From assembly GCA_033558025.1 (NCBI GenBank), contig JAUCEF010000007.1, positions 8,432,001-8,496,000 on the forward strand: 64,000 nucleotides of DNA, in the 5' to 3' direction. Made by a program: the position numbers and the translations under genes. The DNA is from Phytophthora sp. 'mugwort'. Taxonomy: Eukaryota; Oomycota; Peronosporomycetes; Peronosporales; Peronosporaceae. Below are positions 1 to 10,954 of this stretch, one piece after another; the first letter of the stretch is position 1, and every line of letters starts with the position of its first letter. The notes below the pieces were generated by a model. That model ran no database searches. It worked only from the letters and a program-made list of their open reading frames with translations, and had not been told where the DNA came from.

Positions 1-558
1 TGTGCTGTGTCCAGGGTCAACCAGATCTACCCAACGCAAATTCTCGCGGGTCGGCGCGCGGACACAAGTTAGTCGAGTTTCCGGATTGGACACAGATTGC
101 GGAAGGCGTACGAAAGCGGCCCCAACACCAATGCAAGGTGTGCTCCATCCGAAAGAAAAAGGTCGGGGAACGTCGTGCTACGAGATTCTACAGTGAGGAC
201 TGCAGCGACGGAGACAAACGGTAAGTGTGGACAGCGAAAACTAGCGCCAAAGGTTTACCTCTAACCATCTTATGCATGCAATTATTGAAGAGTTTATCTC
301 TGCGATAAAGTTCGCCCGCAGAACTACCCAGGAAACAAGTACACATGCGACCAAATATGGCACGTTCTGTGGAAGGCGGGCGAAGAGTGCCCGCCATCAC
401 TCATCGGTCGGGGCTTTCAGATGCGGCCACTGAAAAAGAAGCGTCGCAGTCAAGGCAACCAGGAGGACGAGGCGAATGAAGGGGCCGAAGAGGCAGCAGA
501 GCGTGAGACCAGAGAAGCAGATGGGCAGGAACAGGAGAAACAGGAGGAAGAGGAGTAG
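1..558 (+). CDS. piggyBac-like transposase, C-terminal cysteine-rich end (partial, runs off left edge)
   Basis: Reading from base 3, an open frame runs to 220, crosses a GT-AG intron (221-290, GTAAGT donor) and continues 291-558 to a TAG, with no stop in about 160 codons. The first exon contains CKVCSIRKK and, about 25 residues on, EDCSDGDKR. The second contains VYLCDKVRP, then YTCDQIWHVLWKAGEECP, and ends in KKKRR and a Glu-rich tail. The paired cysteines followed by C..IWH match the C-terminal zinc-binding domain of piggyBac-type (DDE_Tnp_1_7) transposases, which helps the enzyme bind element ends. The catalytic part would lie outside the window, so activity cannot be judged. KKKRR could be a nuclear localisation signal. 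The family call is from memory of motif layout. Confidence 0.55.
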
Positions 559-1028
559 GAGGAGGTGGAGTCCAAGCGCCACCGCGGAGGATACAGATGC
601 AGCGGGACAATGTGGAGATGATGCGGATGCGTAGGAGGGGAAAGAGTAAGCGTACGAGAGTACATGCATTTGAATGCAAGCTAGCCACAGCGTTTTTGCT
701 GCCCAGAAATGCATATCATCGTACTTGGTCTCGCAATCAGTGATTACCTTCTGCATAAGCCTGTGATTCGGTTCGGCTTTGTTCATACCTAATAGAAAGG
801 CTGGCAAGATATGTCGGATATACACCTTGTCAGATTTTACTAGCTCTGTGATGGCGTCTTAGGCAACATGTGCGCACTGTCTGTGTCGGACAGCTTCCCG
901 CAGACTATAGAAAGGCATCGTACTTATGGCAGGCTGTACATACATCTAGTACGCATATTTCTAACATGTTATACACAGCTTCAACATGTTGTATATTGGT
1001 CATAATCAGGACCCGAGAAAGCCCGTGA

Positions 1029-1646
1029 GTGCGGGGGGGGGGGGTTAAGGAGTTCCAGGTACCCGAGGGACTTAAATTTGCGGATATTGGTGATGGCGAA
1101 CCGTGCCAGTGTATGGGTGATTGTTTCGTGGGCTCATGCCGAAAATGTTACGCTATCGATCTTCCGCACCCCCAACTGGAGGGGGCGTGCAGCAACTCGC
1201 CGCGCAGTCATGCGGCACTGAAATTGTACGACACATGCCGTGTCGGTCTGGGCGTGTACACCACTTCATATCTCGAAGTTGGTGATGTGGTTGGGCGAGT
1301 ACGCGGGTCGGCTTTTCAAGTATCCCGCCATCATCGAGGGCCAGCCCGCGCAAGCTGTGAGGCAGAACAGCGGCTACACTATGTTGCTCAACGCGAAGTC
1401 GGTGTCCGCAAGTACGTCTATATTGAAGCGCTGAATTGCGGGTCGATCACACGGTCCATGAGCCACGCCTGTAAGCCCAATGTGGAATTCGTCGAGATGC
1501 AGGACAGGACCAATGTGAAGGTGTTTGCAAGGATGATCAAGACCGTGAATCCGGGCACGCAGCTTACTGTCAACTACGGCGATAAGATCTGGTTCCAGCG
1601 TGCGTGTAACTCGTGCTGGGTCGACCCGGAAGACAGTGAAAAGTAG
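1029..1646 (+). pseudogene. SET-domain protein with two compensating frameshifts
   Basis: The frame at 1029 starts with a cysteine-rich pre-SET-like stretch (CQCMGDCFVGSCRKC) and ends with SET-C and post-SET signatures: ALNCGSITRSMSHACKPN (the NHxC-like cofactor motif), QLTVNYGDKIWF and a final CNSCW. Between about 1290 and 1400 the SET-N sequence (GEYAGRL ... NSGYTMLLNAKSV) is in the +1 frame, inside the open stretch 1240-1434. The original frame resumes at KYVYIEALNC. So the domain is whole in content but shifted out and back. SET proteins methylate lysines, usually on histones; this copy would lose its SET-N core unless the shifts are sequencing errors. It sits among transposons and may itself be repeat-associated (inference). 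Confidence 0.7.
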
Positions 1647-2182
1647 GAGAAACGTTAGCGAGAGAAGGTTGGCTATTCGGCATCTAGCATAAGGAGAATA
1701 ACGCGAAGTTTTGAATCACATGCATAACTATTGACATGAATATCTATTCTTCCTTGTCCAAGCGAGGGCAACGTCCGATCATCGTTTCCTCGCGTGCTCT
1801 GGCACGACCTGGCTGCTACCTTCGTCTTGGCCACTGTCCGCTCCTGGAATCCTTGATGCTCAGTGCCTGAACAAATAGGAAGCAACCGCTCACATATAGG
1901 GAGTGACGGCAAGCAAGGACAACACCCTTGCTTGCACGGCATCCCTAATCTAATGCTTACCTTTGCGCTGGAAGATCAGAAAGCTAAGCTGGACCCACGG
2001 ACAAAGGTGTTCCTCCCTGAATCGCGTCGACGCTTTACCACGTACGTTCCGTCTTCTTCCGACTCACGAGAACCTCATTCCCGGTGCTGTCGATGTACCC
2101 CAAGCTTCGTATCGCATACAGTACATGGACACAAGTTCCAATCGCGAGCCAGTAGCTACAACCGTACCACTTGCGCTCAATG
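1647..2182. other. intergenic, no gene seen
   Basis: I see no coding motif, RNA gene or strong repeat here. The open stretches on either strand have no recognisable domain. Confidence 0.4.
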
Positions 2183-4085
2183 TTAACAACCCATCCACCC
2201 CAAGGCTGACCTTCCACCTCCATGCGCGCATAGTTGGATCCCATTGAGCCGATACTGAGATAGCCTCTTCAGAGCGTTTGTTCGGAGCGACGCTGACACG
2301 CTCAATTTAGCCGTTATCCACTTGAAGGGTGCGGGGACCTCCACCACCCACCATACCCAGTGATGCTGGTTCGTCATACCCAAATAGCTTTTGCGTTCCA
2401 TCTCCAAGGCTCGGCGCGTGAAGGTTGTTGGTGGAACAACCTCAAAGCGAAACGGGCGACCGTTGGACGACTGGTCCTCGCAACAGTTACTCAGATCCCT
2501 GAGCAACGCTCCCATTTTCAATTGTCGGCGAAGGGTGTAGTCCCGCTTGAGCAGGGCATTGAAGGTCTCCACTGGATTGTTTGTAGAGGCAAAGCCAATA
2601 GACGTTGCGTAAATCTGCCACATACTAAAGCGCCCATACATCTACTGGGCATACGTGTACTGCGTAAAGTTCCATAGAAAAGCTTGAGCTCTCCACTTGC
2701 GTACAATGTTGTCCCGCATCTCGAAAAATTGCATCTCGCTCCGCGCAAAGTGCAAGTCATACATGTCCTTGACTATTACACTTGCCATGACCAAGGGAAG
2801 TCCTTTGATCGCATTGTGGACCTTTTCCATTACATGAAAAAAATAAATCAGAGTTTGAAGTTGTCAAGCACCTCCAAACACTGCATTCAGCGCGTTAAAC
2901 TGGGCTTGGTCGGCGTCTGCCATGGTGTACTTGACCACAATTTCGCACGATGTGATCCAAAAGTGCAAGCTTCGCAGCGCCATCAGCGCTCGTTGAATAA
3001 CGTCTTGTGTCTTCTGAGAGACAATGAATAGTACCACGAAATGGAAACCTCGCGAGCGATCTGACATCCCAACCATGAGCACCGAGTAGTGGCGGAAATT
3101 CATCTTGTACGTGGCATCCACGTGCAGGATGAACTCTCGGGCGGGACCATTAGCCTCAGAATGAGTGCGTTGGTTGTCAGGCCTATGATGAATGACCGCC
3201 CATCGGAGCCGTTGCCAACGGTGGGCTTGCCTTCGCGATTCAAATTCCACCGAAGGTGAAAGCTTGCGTCATTGATTTCTCTCCAGTGAAAGATCTTGCA
3301 TGGACCCAATCCCTCAGGTCGTCGACGCGGTCTTGTTCACTAGATACGATCGCGAGTAGTGGCTGACGAGGTTTTGGACTGTGGTCAATGCTGGAAGCTC
3401 CTCCAGAAAGGTCTCAAACTTCCGAACCATTGCGTGGTGAATCCTCACTGGGGCGGAGGTGGTGGTTAGTCAACTCGCGATGAACTCCTTTTGCTTAGCC
3501 GTCAGCTTCTTCTTTGCCGAGGAGATCCCAGAGGCGTGCTCACCGAACTCGTAGATGGATACCTCCTCACTTTTCAGACACGTCATCGTCTTGCCCCGCC
3601 ATGGATAGGCAAACACGCCGGTAGCATCGCAGCCATCACAATTGCATGCAAGCAATCGATAGCGCATCTCGTGTGCTCGAAGCCTGAGCAGATTGTGCAG
3701 GCCATGGGCGTTGCTCTTCGTGATCTCGAGCGACTTCATCTCGTTCAGTACAGTGTCCGCGTCGCCCGCAATCGATGTCGAGCGCCATCTCTCGCCAAGC
3801 AATGCGTTTGGGCATTTTGCTCGCGTTCCCGTCTGGAAGGGCGAGCTCCGCCTGCCGATCGTTTGGCAGCCAGCTACGACATGTTGCCTCCGCGAGCGCT
3901 GGTTGGCTGCTTGGGTCACCCACCACTCGGCTCGTTTTTGCATTGGTCTAGAGAACGAGCAGATGTCAAAGACCCGACAATCGTTTTGTGTTTCTATCGT
4001 AACGTGTGTCATTCGCCACATTTCGGGTGCTGCCTCATAATTTCGGTTCCACTTTGAACTTATGCGGTGCGAGTCACGCGATCTC
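2183..4085 (-). pseudogene. MULE-type transposase relic
   Basis: Read on the minus strand from about 4,085 down, three successive frames carry one MULE protein. The N-terminal part (to 3,470) has the zinc-binding-like CNCDGC pair followed by FAYPWRGKTMTC. The core (3,250-2,864) has LHVDATYKMNFRHYSVL and GMSDRSRGFHFVVLFIVSQ, typical of the MULE DDE domain, then ADADQAQFNALNAVFGG with the second acidic residue. The C-terminal part (2,830-2,183) has SIGFASTNNPVETFNALLKR, the family's conserved NNPxExFN block. Stops and frame changes between blocks make it non-functional. The N-terminus abuts the left end of the Copia element and appears cut there. Confidence 0.75.
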
Positions 4086-4216
4086 CTTCCGGACTGTAGC
4101 CGGACGTGCGCTGGACTGCACTGACCACATGTGTGCATGGGACAAGCCGTCATGCTGTTAGGTAGGTGCCGCAGTCAACTTGATAGGCCAACGAGTGATG
4201 GTGGTTGAAGTTACCA
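4086..4216 (+). repeat. left LTR of Copia element (5' end missing or diverged)
   Basis: This matches 8381-8511 closely (shared blocks CTGTAGCCGGA, GTGCGCTGGACTGCACT and CATGCTGTTAGGTAGGTGCC) and ends in the same GTTACCA. The first 36 or so bases of the right LTR, including its TGTTAG start, have no clear counterpart upstream of 4086. Confidence 0.8.
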
Positions 4217-4328
4217 GAGTGATTGCTAAGACGGTGGTGCCGAAAGTGCCATTTCGCATAATCGGCAAGGTAAAGATCAAGGGCTCCAAGGCAACCTCCG
4301 TAGCAGCAGCAGAGCTAGCTAAGCGCTA

Positions 4329-5230
4329 ATGAACTCACTTTTCAAAACAACTCAAGCATCTCAAGTCGCCTTCCAAGTGGTTATGAGACCAAACATCGCC
4401 GGTCGCAACGACGTCCTCCGGGACGACAACTACTTTCTTTGGGAGTTCAATGCCAGGATGACCCTCGCTCGCAAGGACTTGCTCAACCACGTCGTGCTCA
4501 AACCGGAAGGGGCCGCGCTGCACGGAACTGCAGTGTGGGAAGCCGCGGGCCTCAAGGCGCTAGCCCTGCTGGTCAAGTTACTGGGCCCGACGTACCAGTC
4601 CATGGTGCGGGAGGCCACGTCCGCTACGCTGTGGGTTCTTCGTGAATCAAAACATGCACAACCGTGTGCAGCTGCGTAAGCGGCTCCACGAGTTTGAAAT
4701 GGGACCTTATGCAGCGTCTTATGGAGTTTGGCGAGCTTTGTCTGTGTCTTTCGGCTGTCGGTGACGTGGTTTCAGAGGACGAGCGCTTCGTAATCCTGCT
4801 AGGGAATCTGCCCGAGAATACGACAGCATGATGAAGATTATCGAGGCGCACGGCAACATGATGCTTCTCGAGGCGAAAGAGATGCTCCGCCGCGAGTACG
4901 AGACGATTCAAAAACGTGAGAAGCAAGAGCAGGTTTTCAACGTGGTGAAGGCCAGGACGCGGTGGCCGTGCAAATGATCGGCAAGGCCGAGGTGGTCGCC
5001 GACAGCAATGGCGTGGGCGACGGAATAGTCGTGGTGGTGCCCAAAGGCGTGGTGGACGCGACGGCGCGAACCCTTTTAACGGGAAGTGTTTCCTATGCAA
5101 GGAATACGGGCACAGGCGGGCAAAATGCCCCCGAGCTGGCAACGAGGACGAGCAAAGCGTGTTTGCTTTCGCCGTCTCCATGGATGAGCCTCGGCGTGGA
5201 TCCTCGATAGTGGGGCCAGCTCCCATATGC
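4329..5230 (+). pseudogene. Copia gag and protease remnant
   Basis: The ATG at 4329 opens a 116-residue gag segment (YFLWEFNARMTLARKDLL is the Copia gag pattern), ended by a frameshift near 4,670. A different frame holds a nucleocapsid zinc knuckle CFLCKEYGHRRAKC (CX2CX4HX4C) at 5087-5128. This is followed by the aspartic protease motif LDSGASSH, with DSGA at 5206-5217. Gag would package the RNA and the protease would cut the polyprotein. The frame change between gag and knuckle shows that this copy cannot make a normal polyprotein. Confidence 0.8.
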
Positions 5231-5303
5231 GAACGACCGCTGCGACTTCTGTGAGTTTTCGGAGCTGGGGGGGGGGGAAGTCTGTGTTGCAAGAGGGCAT
5301 CGC

Positions 5304-6380
5304 TTGCCAGCTCGTGGTGTTGGCACGGTCCGAGGTTCCTCCGGGGATGTTACTACCGTGAGGATGTCGAAGGTTTTGTACGTCCCGAGCCTGGACCGAA
5401 AACTGCTGTCAATCCCTGCACGGACAGCAGAGGGCATGTACATTCATTTTGACAGTGATGGCTGTGCGATCCCGTGCAAGGGCAAGGTGGTGTCCAGCGT
5501 GCGAAAAACTGGCGCCATGTATGTCTGGGACGCCCAGGTGTAGCGCGAAGTGCAGGTAGACGGGATTGCTGCTACCGCTGAAGCCAAAGCAGATGCTGCT
5601 GTGTGGCATGCACGACTAGGTCACCTCTCGTTGCCTCGCATGCGCGCGATGTCGCGCTTGATCGACGGCTTCCCGACATGGAGTCTGAGGTGGTGCTGAC
5701 CGGGGCGTGTGAGGGCTGTGCCTGCGGCAAAATGGCAGCCAACCCCTTCTCACATCGCACCGGAAGCCACACGAAGGCGCACGCTGTGCTCGAGCTGGTG
5801 CACAGCGATGTGATGGTGCCCATGACCCCAAAGTCGAAGGGTGGAGCCCGCTACGTGGTCACATTCATCGATGATTTCTCTCGATACGTCTCGCTCTACA
5901 TGTTGAAGGCCAAGTTTGAAGTTCTCAAGTGCTTCCGCAGATTACCATCAACTCGCCGAGACGCAGACAGGTGCGAAACTAAAATGTCTGCGCACCGATA
6001 ACGTGGGCGAGTACACGGGCAAGAACTTTCAGAAGTCCTTCTCGCAGCACGGCATTGTGCATCAAGCAACTACCCCCTACACGCCCCAGCAAAACGGGCT
6101 AGCCACGCGGATGAGCCGCACGATTGTTGAACGTGTTAGAGCAATGCTCTACTGCCAGCAGGTTGATAAAAGCTGGTGGGCTGAAGCGGTGATGACGGCC
6201 GTGTACCTCACGAACCGCATCCCAAACACAGCGCGCAGTGATGTCTCTCCATTTGAAGTCATGTGGAAGAAGCCGCCAAATTGGAACATCTTCGCGCCTT
6301 TGGATCACGCGGCTTCATGTATGTGGACAAGACGCTCTGAAACAAATGGCAGAGCAGTGCGCACAAATGCATGCTGCTAG
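5304..6380 (+). pseudogene. Copia integrase remnant, catalytic Glu replaced by Thr
   Basis: 5304-5543 is the end of the protease region (LYVPSLDRKLLSI). The pre-integrase zinc region follows near 5,600 (VWHARLGHLSLPRM, then CEGCACGK). The integrase core shows the first Asp in LELVHSDVM and FIDDFSRY. After a frameshift near 5,920 come the second Asp (RTDNVGEY) and QQNGLATRMSRT. In active copies the last motif reads AER; here codon 6105-6107 is ACG (Thr), exactly 35 residues after the second Asp, so the DD35E triad is broken. Confidence 0.85.
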
Positions 6381-6886
6381 GGTACGCAGAGCACGCGAAG
6401 GCATACCGCGTCTGTGACTTTGATGCTTCTCGCATTGCAACAGCTCGCACGAACGTCGTCGACGAGCACTCGCCTTCGACGGTACAGACACTGGGCCTAC
6501 ACGATGAGCTGCCAGTGGTCTTACCGCTCGTCGATGATGACCTTAACGAAGCTGTCAACGTGTCACGCTTGCTACTCCCGATAGCCCTACTGGTGACGAA
6601 GACGTAACATGACTGTTGATACTACTGCTGTGGTGGCTAACCCGCCACCCGTCCCGATGAATATCGACGAATCCACAGAGATAGCGCCAGGCGCGTTGGT
6701 GCCCGCTTCGACCTCATCACCAAGATCGGCGGGCATCCCGCTGCAGCTCCAAGAACAGGCCACCCGCAGCGAGCGCGACCGAGCCTCACCTCACCTTCCC
6801 GATCTGCTTTCCACCACACCGGTGCGAGGACACTCGGATGAGGGAAGAGGCGACTAGTATTTCGAGGGAACTCGCTGCGAGCTCAG

Positions 6887-8350
6887 GTGGTCGGCCGCAC
6901 TATGGTGCCGCAATTTCTTCCGAGTGTGGCGCTTCAGGATCGGCAACCACTCGCGTTATCACCACCCCGCACCGGTGCACATGATTCGCAACTTGCCTTG
7001 GCTCGTACCTCGTCGCGTGGCGAACCATCGAGTGTGGCTCCTGACAGTGACACCTCCAGCGACAGCGAGCCCGATCCCAAGCGACCGCGACTCGAGAACG
7101 ACTACGAGGTTGCTTTAGCCACTGCGGATGTTCCTCGCACCTATCGCGATACAATGCTCTCACCGGGCGCAGCAATGTGGAAGGAAGCCATTCGCTCCGA
7201 GCTGCGTTCACACATCTGCAACCACACCTGGGGTATTGTGCGTCGCCCTCCTGGAATGAAGGTTATCGGCTGCAATGAATGGTCTTTTCTCTGAAGCGGA
7301 ACGGGGACGGCGAGATTGTGCGATACAAGGCGCGCCTCGTTGCCCTGGGATTTGTTTTTCTGCAGATTTTCGGGATTGACTACCACGAAACCTTTTCTCC
7401 ATTCGCTGAGATGCCTACGCTTCGTGTGTTCTTCGCGGTCTGCAGCCACCTCGGACTTTACATCAAGCCATATGATGTGGAAGCGGCTTTTCTCAACGGG
7501 TATTTAGACGAGCTCGTCTACATGACCATTCCGCTTGGCGTTAAGATGAATAACGACATGGTGTGCCGACTGATGCGCAGTCTGTACGGGCTCAAGCAAG
7601 CCACGACCGCGTGGTTCAAGACGATCAAGTCGGTGTTCCTGGAGATGGGGTTAGTGCAGTGTCAAGCTGATACTTGTCTTTTCGTTCGGACTGGGCGTCA
7701 TGGCCCAGTACTCGTCGTGCTTTATCTGGACGACATGCTTGTCGGCTGCGCTGATGAGACAGATGCTGCAGAGATCGAGCAAGAGCTATCCAAGCGCTTT
7801 AAGATGAAAGCGCTTAGAGATGCAAGGTTTGTGCTCGGCATGGACATCCACTACAATCGTGTGAAGGGGAGCTGCGTCTCTGTCAATCGCAGTCTATTGC
7901 TCGCATGGTCGACCGTTTTGGCCAGCACGACGCCTTTCCTGTTCGCAACCCCAGTGATCTTTAAGAGCAAGCGCCAGTCGTCAGTTGCGTGTCGACCGCA
8001 AAAGCCGAATACATGGCAGTTGCGCTGGTTGTACAGGAACTCGAATGACTACGTCAACTACTCATCGAGATCGGTGTGCAGTCGGTCATGCCAATGAAGG
8101 TGATAATCGACAATCAAGCTGCGATTGCCATCGCGAGCAACTACGGATACTCAGCACGTGCAAAGCACATTGATTGCGTCTCCATTTTGTTCGAGACCAG
8201 ATTGACGCAGGCCACATTGCATTGGAGCACGTGTCATCTGGCAAACAGCTCGCAGGTTTCCTCACCAAGCCACTCCCAACGCCGCAGTTCGCCAAATTGG
8301 TCGCGGCAAGCGGCGTGGAAGACCCACATCGAGTTAAGGGGGAGTGTTAG
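6887..8350 (+). pseudogene. Copia reverse transcriptase and RNase H remnant
   Basis: 6887-7294 covers the RT entry region (MWKEAIRSELRSH). A frame change leads into 7279-8097, which has IVRYKARLVALGF, the catalytic DVEAAFLNGYLDE, MRSLYGLKQA and the active site YLDDM at 7723-7737. Sequence then jumps, after about 7,950, to the RNase H end (STAKAEYMAV, IDNQAAIAIASN, AKHID), so roughly 100 residues are missing. The last block GFLTKPLPTPQF reads to a stop at 8348-8350, inside the right LTR. The enzyme would copy element RNA into DNA; frame breaks rule this out here. Confidence 0.88.
8337..8344 (+). other. polypurine tract
   Basis: AAGGGGAG-type purine run immediately before TGTTAG, the expected site for plus-strand priming. 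Confidence 0.7.
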
Positions 8351-8511
8351 CTGTCCGTACCTTACAGTGCACGGTGACAGCTTCCGAACTGTAGCCGGAG
8401 GTGCGCTGGACTGCACTAACCACATGTGTCCATGGGACAAGCTGTCATGCTGTTAGGTAGGTGCCGCAGTCAACTTGGTAGGTCAACGAGTGATGGTGGT
8501 TGAAGTTACCA
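8345..8511 (+). repeat. right LTR of Copia element
   Basis: This is 167 bp, starting TGTTAG and ending TTACCA (TG...CA termini). Its last 131 bp match the left copy with a few substitutions. Confidence 0.82.
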
Positions 8512-9299
8512 CTAAGCTTCCGTCGGCAATGCTGCAGTTCTTAGCAAAAGAATGCGGCATGGCTCCGAAAGTGGCAAGACTTAATAAAATAACTTATAAC
8601 AACACATATTACAGTACGAGACGAACGTCGTTCAGCAGATGGGTGAGATGACTCGCGTACTACTTGCTCATTATATCGAACTAATCGAACTGCATATATC
8701 AACTTACTGTATTTTACGGCAAGCGACAAATTAGGGATGATATAGTTCATATTACTGTACATGGAGAAGGTGTACTCGCTGGTAACCGTGTACTTGAATC
8801 TGCTTGTGTAGGTATCCATGCCACCGATCTGCGTCCTATTCCTTTCATTCTTTGTGGAGTAATGGCATACCTAAATACAAACCGAAAGGGCCAACACATT
8901 TCCAGAGGCCCCAACCACATCCGTTACATGTCGCGTTTGTGTAGCTCTGCCATCAAGAGAATCGACAGTAGTATCGAGTTTACCTACTTCTGACCAGCCA
9001 AAATTATCACAAGTGCAACTAAGCAATATGCAAACTTTAGTGAGTAGACTTTTGTGTTGCACCCTTTGTGCTTTTCTTTGTGGCGCAGGCATGTGCAATC
9101 CCACATATAAAATCACTAGCGTATACCGGTGTGGACCATCCCGTTTAATATTATGATATCGGTATACCGATGCTTATAATAACCTTACTGGTGGCCGTGT
9201 ATATAAAACTGTGTGTAGAATAAGGCCGTATTTTGCTATGAAACTTAGTTCTTCGTAGGTCTCCGTCCATAGTAGGGGCATTGGGCGCCGACGACCGAC
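8512..9299. other. intergenic, no gene seen
   Basis: AT-richer sequence without recognisable coding, RNA or repeat features. Confidence 0.4.
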
Positions 9300-9973
9300 C
9301 TGGCCGTGCTGGCCGGCCAGTTGACCGTGGGGGGCACCGGCAACATGATCAGCGACTTGCTGGGTGGCCTCCCAGACACCGAGAACGGCACGGAGGTCAT
9401 GGCCCCGAGCTAGCACTACAACACGACGCTGATCTCCGTGCGCGATAACATCAAAATCTTCGGCGTGTCGCTCTACATAGCGGTGACGCTGCCCCGGTCT
9501 CACAGCAGGAGACGCTGGGCTACAACGGCTCGTTAAGCAACCAACTCGCTGACGCTGTCCATCGAGTAGTTTTATGTACTGCCGGACGAGATATGGGCAG
9601 AGATGGCCGCCAAAGGTGTTTAAGACGGAGGCAAGGACGCATACATGATGGACGCGGACCTGGTGCTGCTGGTGATGCCCGAGCTGAAGGAGGCGGAACA
9701 GCTGTTCGCATCGGAGGAGGGCGTATTCAAGCCCGTCTTCGCTTCGCCTGGGCAAAGGTCATGACTGCTGACCACCTCAATGTGAGCAGCTATAAGATGT
9801 ACGTTGACGGGCGTTCCGATCGTACTCGAGAAGAAGATGTCTATATACACCGCGGTGCCAACGCTGTGATTAATACATGTTTGTACAACTGTGAGTTTGG
9901 CAAGCGGCTCAACTTGACCCCTAAGAATGTAGCCGTCTGTATATCTCAGTTGGTAGGAGTGCGGATGCGGTAG
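9300..9973 (+). pseudogene. unidentified decayed coding region
   Basis: The plus frame beginning near 9,300 reads like protein (VLAGQLTVGGTGNM, LLGGLPDTENGTEVM, then ALISVRDN-type and MMDADLVLLVMPELKEAEQL), with GC-rich third positions, but is broken by several stops. The antisense strand is open for 193 codons over the same bases, as expected of a shadow of a GC3-biased gene. I do not recognise the family. A related frame continues as SSYKMYVDGRSDRTREE near 9,800. It could be an old gene or a transposon fragment. Confidence 0.3.
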
Positions 9974-10954
9974 ATACGTTCCGTCGCATTTGAGTAGCCT
10001 GCGGCTTTCGCCAAGAATACACCTCTTCATGGCTTGGCTCGCTGAGCAAGGTAGGAAGAGATTTTCGGGTCGGCTATTACATATGCGGCCTCGGTAGCCA
10101 GCTTCGGGAACGGCTTCATTCCTAAGACCCTCTTTACTTGCGTATCATCATCGAGTAGTGAGCTCGGTGTATTTTGTTTAGTGGCGGCTCACGTACTTAT
10201 AGTGATGGACGACAGGAATCGGGTGCTGTACTCGTGCCCGATGGTTTGTGTGCTCCATCCTATGGTAAGTGTCTGCGACTAGTTTTATGGTGCACCCACC
10301 CCCCAAAAAATTAGTGGTGCTGAGCCGCATCATAGTGCAGATTGCAGATGTCCAGATGATTTTTCCTTCTTGTCTACGTGTGTAGGAAGCTCTGTATCTC
10401 GTCCGTTCCGAATCCCTGCTCCACGTTCCGCCGACGCAGGCGGGCCTGTAGCAGCGGGGAGGGTGAGCGCTTGATGTGAGGCATGGGTGTTAATATACCT
10501 CCACACTAGAAACACCCTCCACCACCCGCGCTATCTGCATTTCTATAGCCTTTTTTTACAAAGGATGCTGTACGCACCGCGATATCTCTAAGTGCTATGA
10601 TATCTTCACATTAAAGGTGGTGATGCCTCTTCAATTCGGCCGTGGATACAGTGTGGGTGTATCGAAATTCTAGGGGATGTCCCACAACCGATTTGCACCA
10701 ATCGGACCGTCCGGTACCAGTTATCACCGCCTTTGTCCCGCATTAGTGTCCCGCTTCCCCCGGTACTTACAGTCGTGAGGATCTCGCAGAGCTCGGCTCA
10801 GCTTCGCACTTCTCGACAACCTGCTCGCAGCACTGCCGCAACAGCAGAACTCAATACAGCGATTATATGGGTAGTGGGATGATATTGAGCGCGGTGGGAA
10901 GGAACGAGCCGAAAACGAACAAAACAAGCTCGTGTATGCTAAGGAAGTAAGACG
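9974..10954. other. intergenic, no gene seen
   Basis: No domain, RNA or clear repeat recognised on either strand. Confidence 0.4.

Larger units (their letters stand above)
4086..8511 (+). mobile_element. Ty1/Copia LTR retrotransposon, degenerate
   Basis: Two LTR copies flank gag, protease, integrase, reverse transcriptase and RNase H sequence in the Pseudoviridae (Copia) order, with integrase before RT. The pol reading frame changes at least six times. The region between the RT thumb and RNase H is largely deleted near 7,950, and the integrase has lost its catalytic Glu. A purine tract precedes the right LTR. I could not identify a target-site duplication because the left LTR lacks a clean start. 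Confidence 0.88.

Noticed and set aside
397..825. 142-residue minus-strand ORF with Leu-rich, membrane-like sequence
   Set aside because: It is the antisense of the Glu/Lys-rich tail of the piggyBac-like exon; the Leu run is the complement of GAG/GAA codons.
9174..9755. 193-residue minus-strand ORF
   Set aside because: No domain; composition (His/Gln/Arg-rich) fits an antisense shadow of GC3-biased coding sequence on the plus strand.
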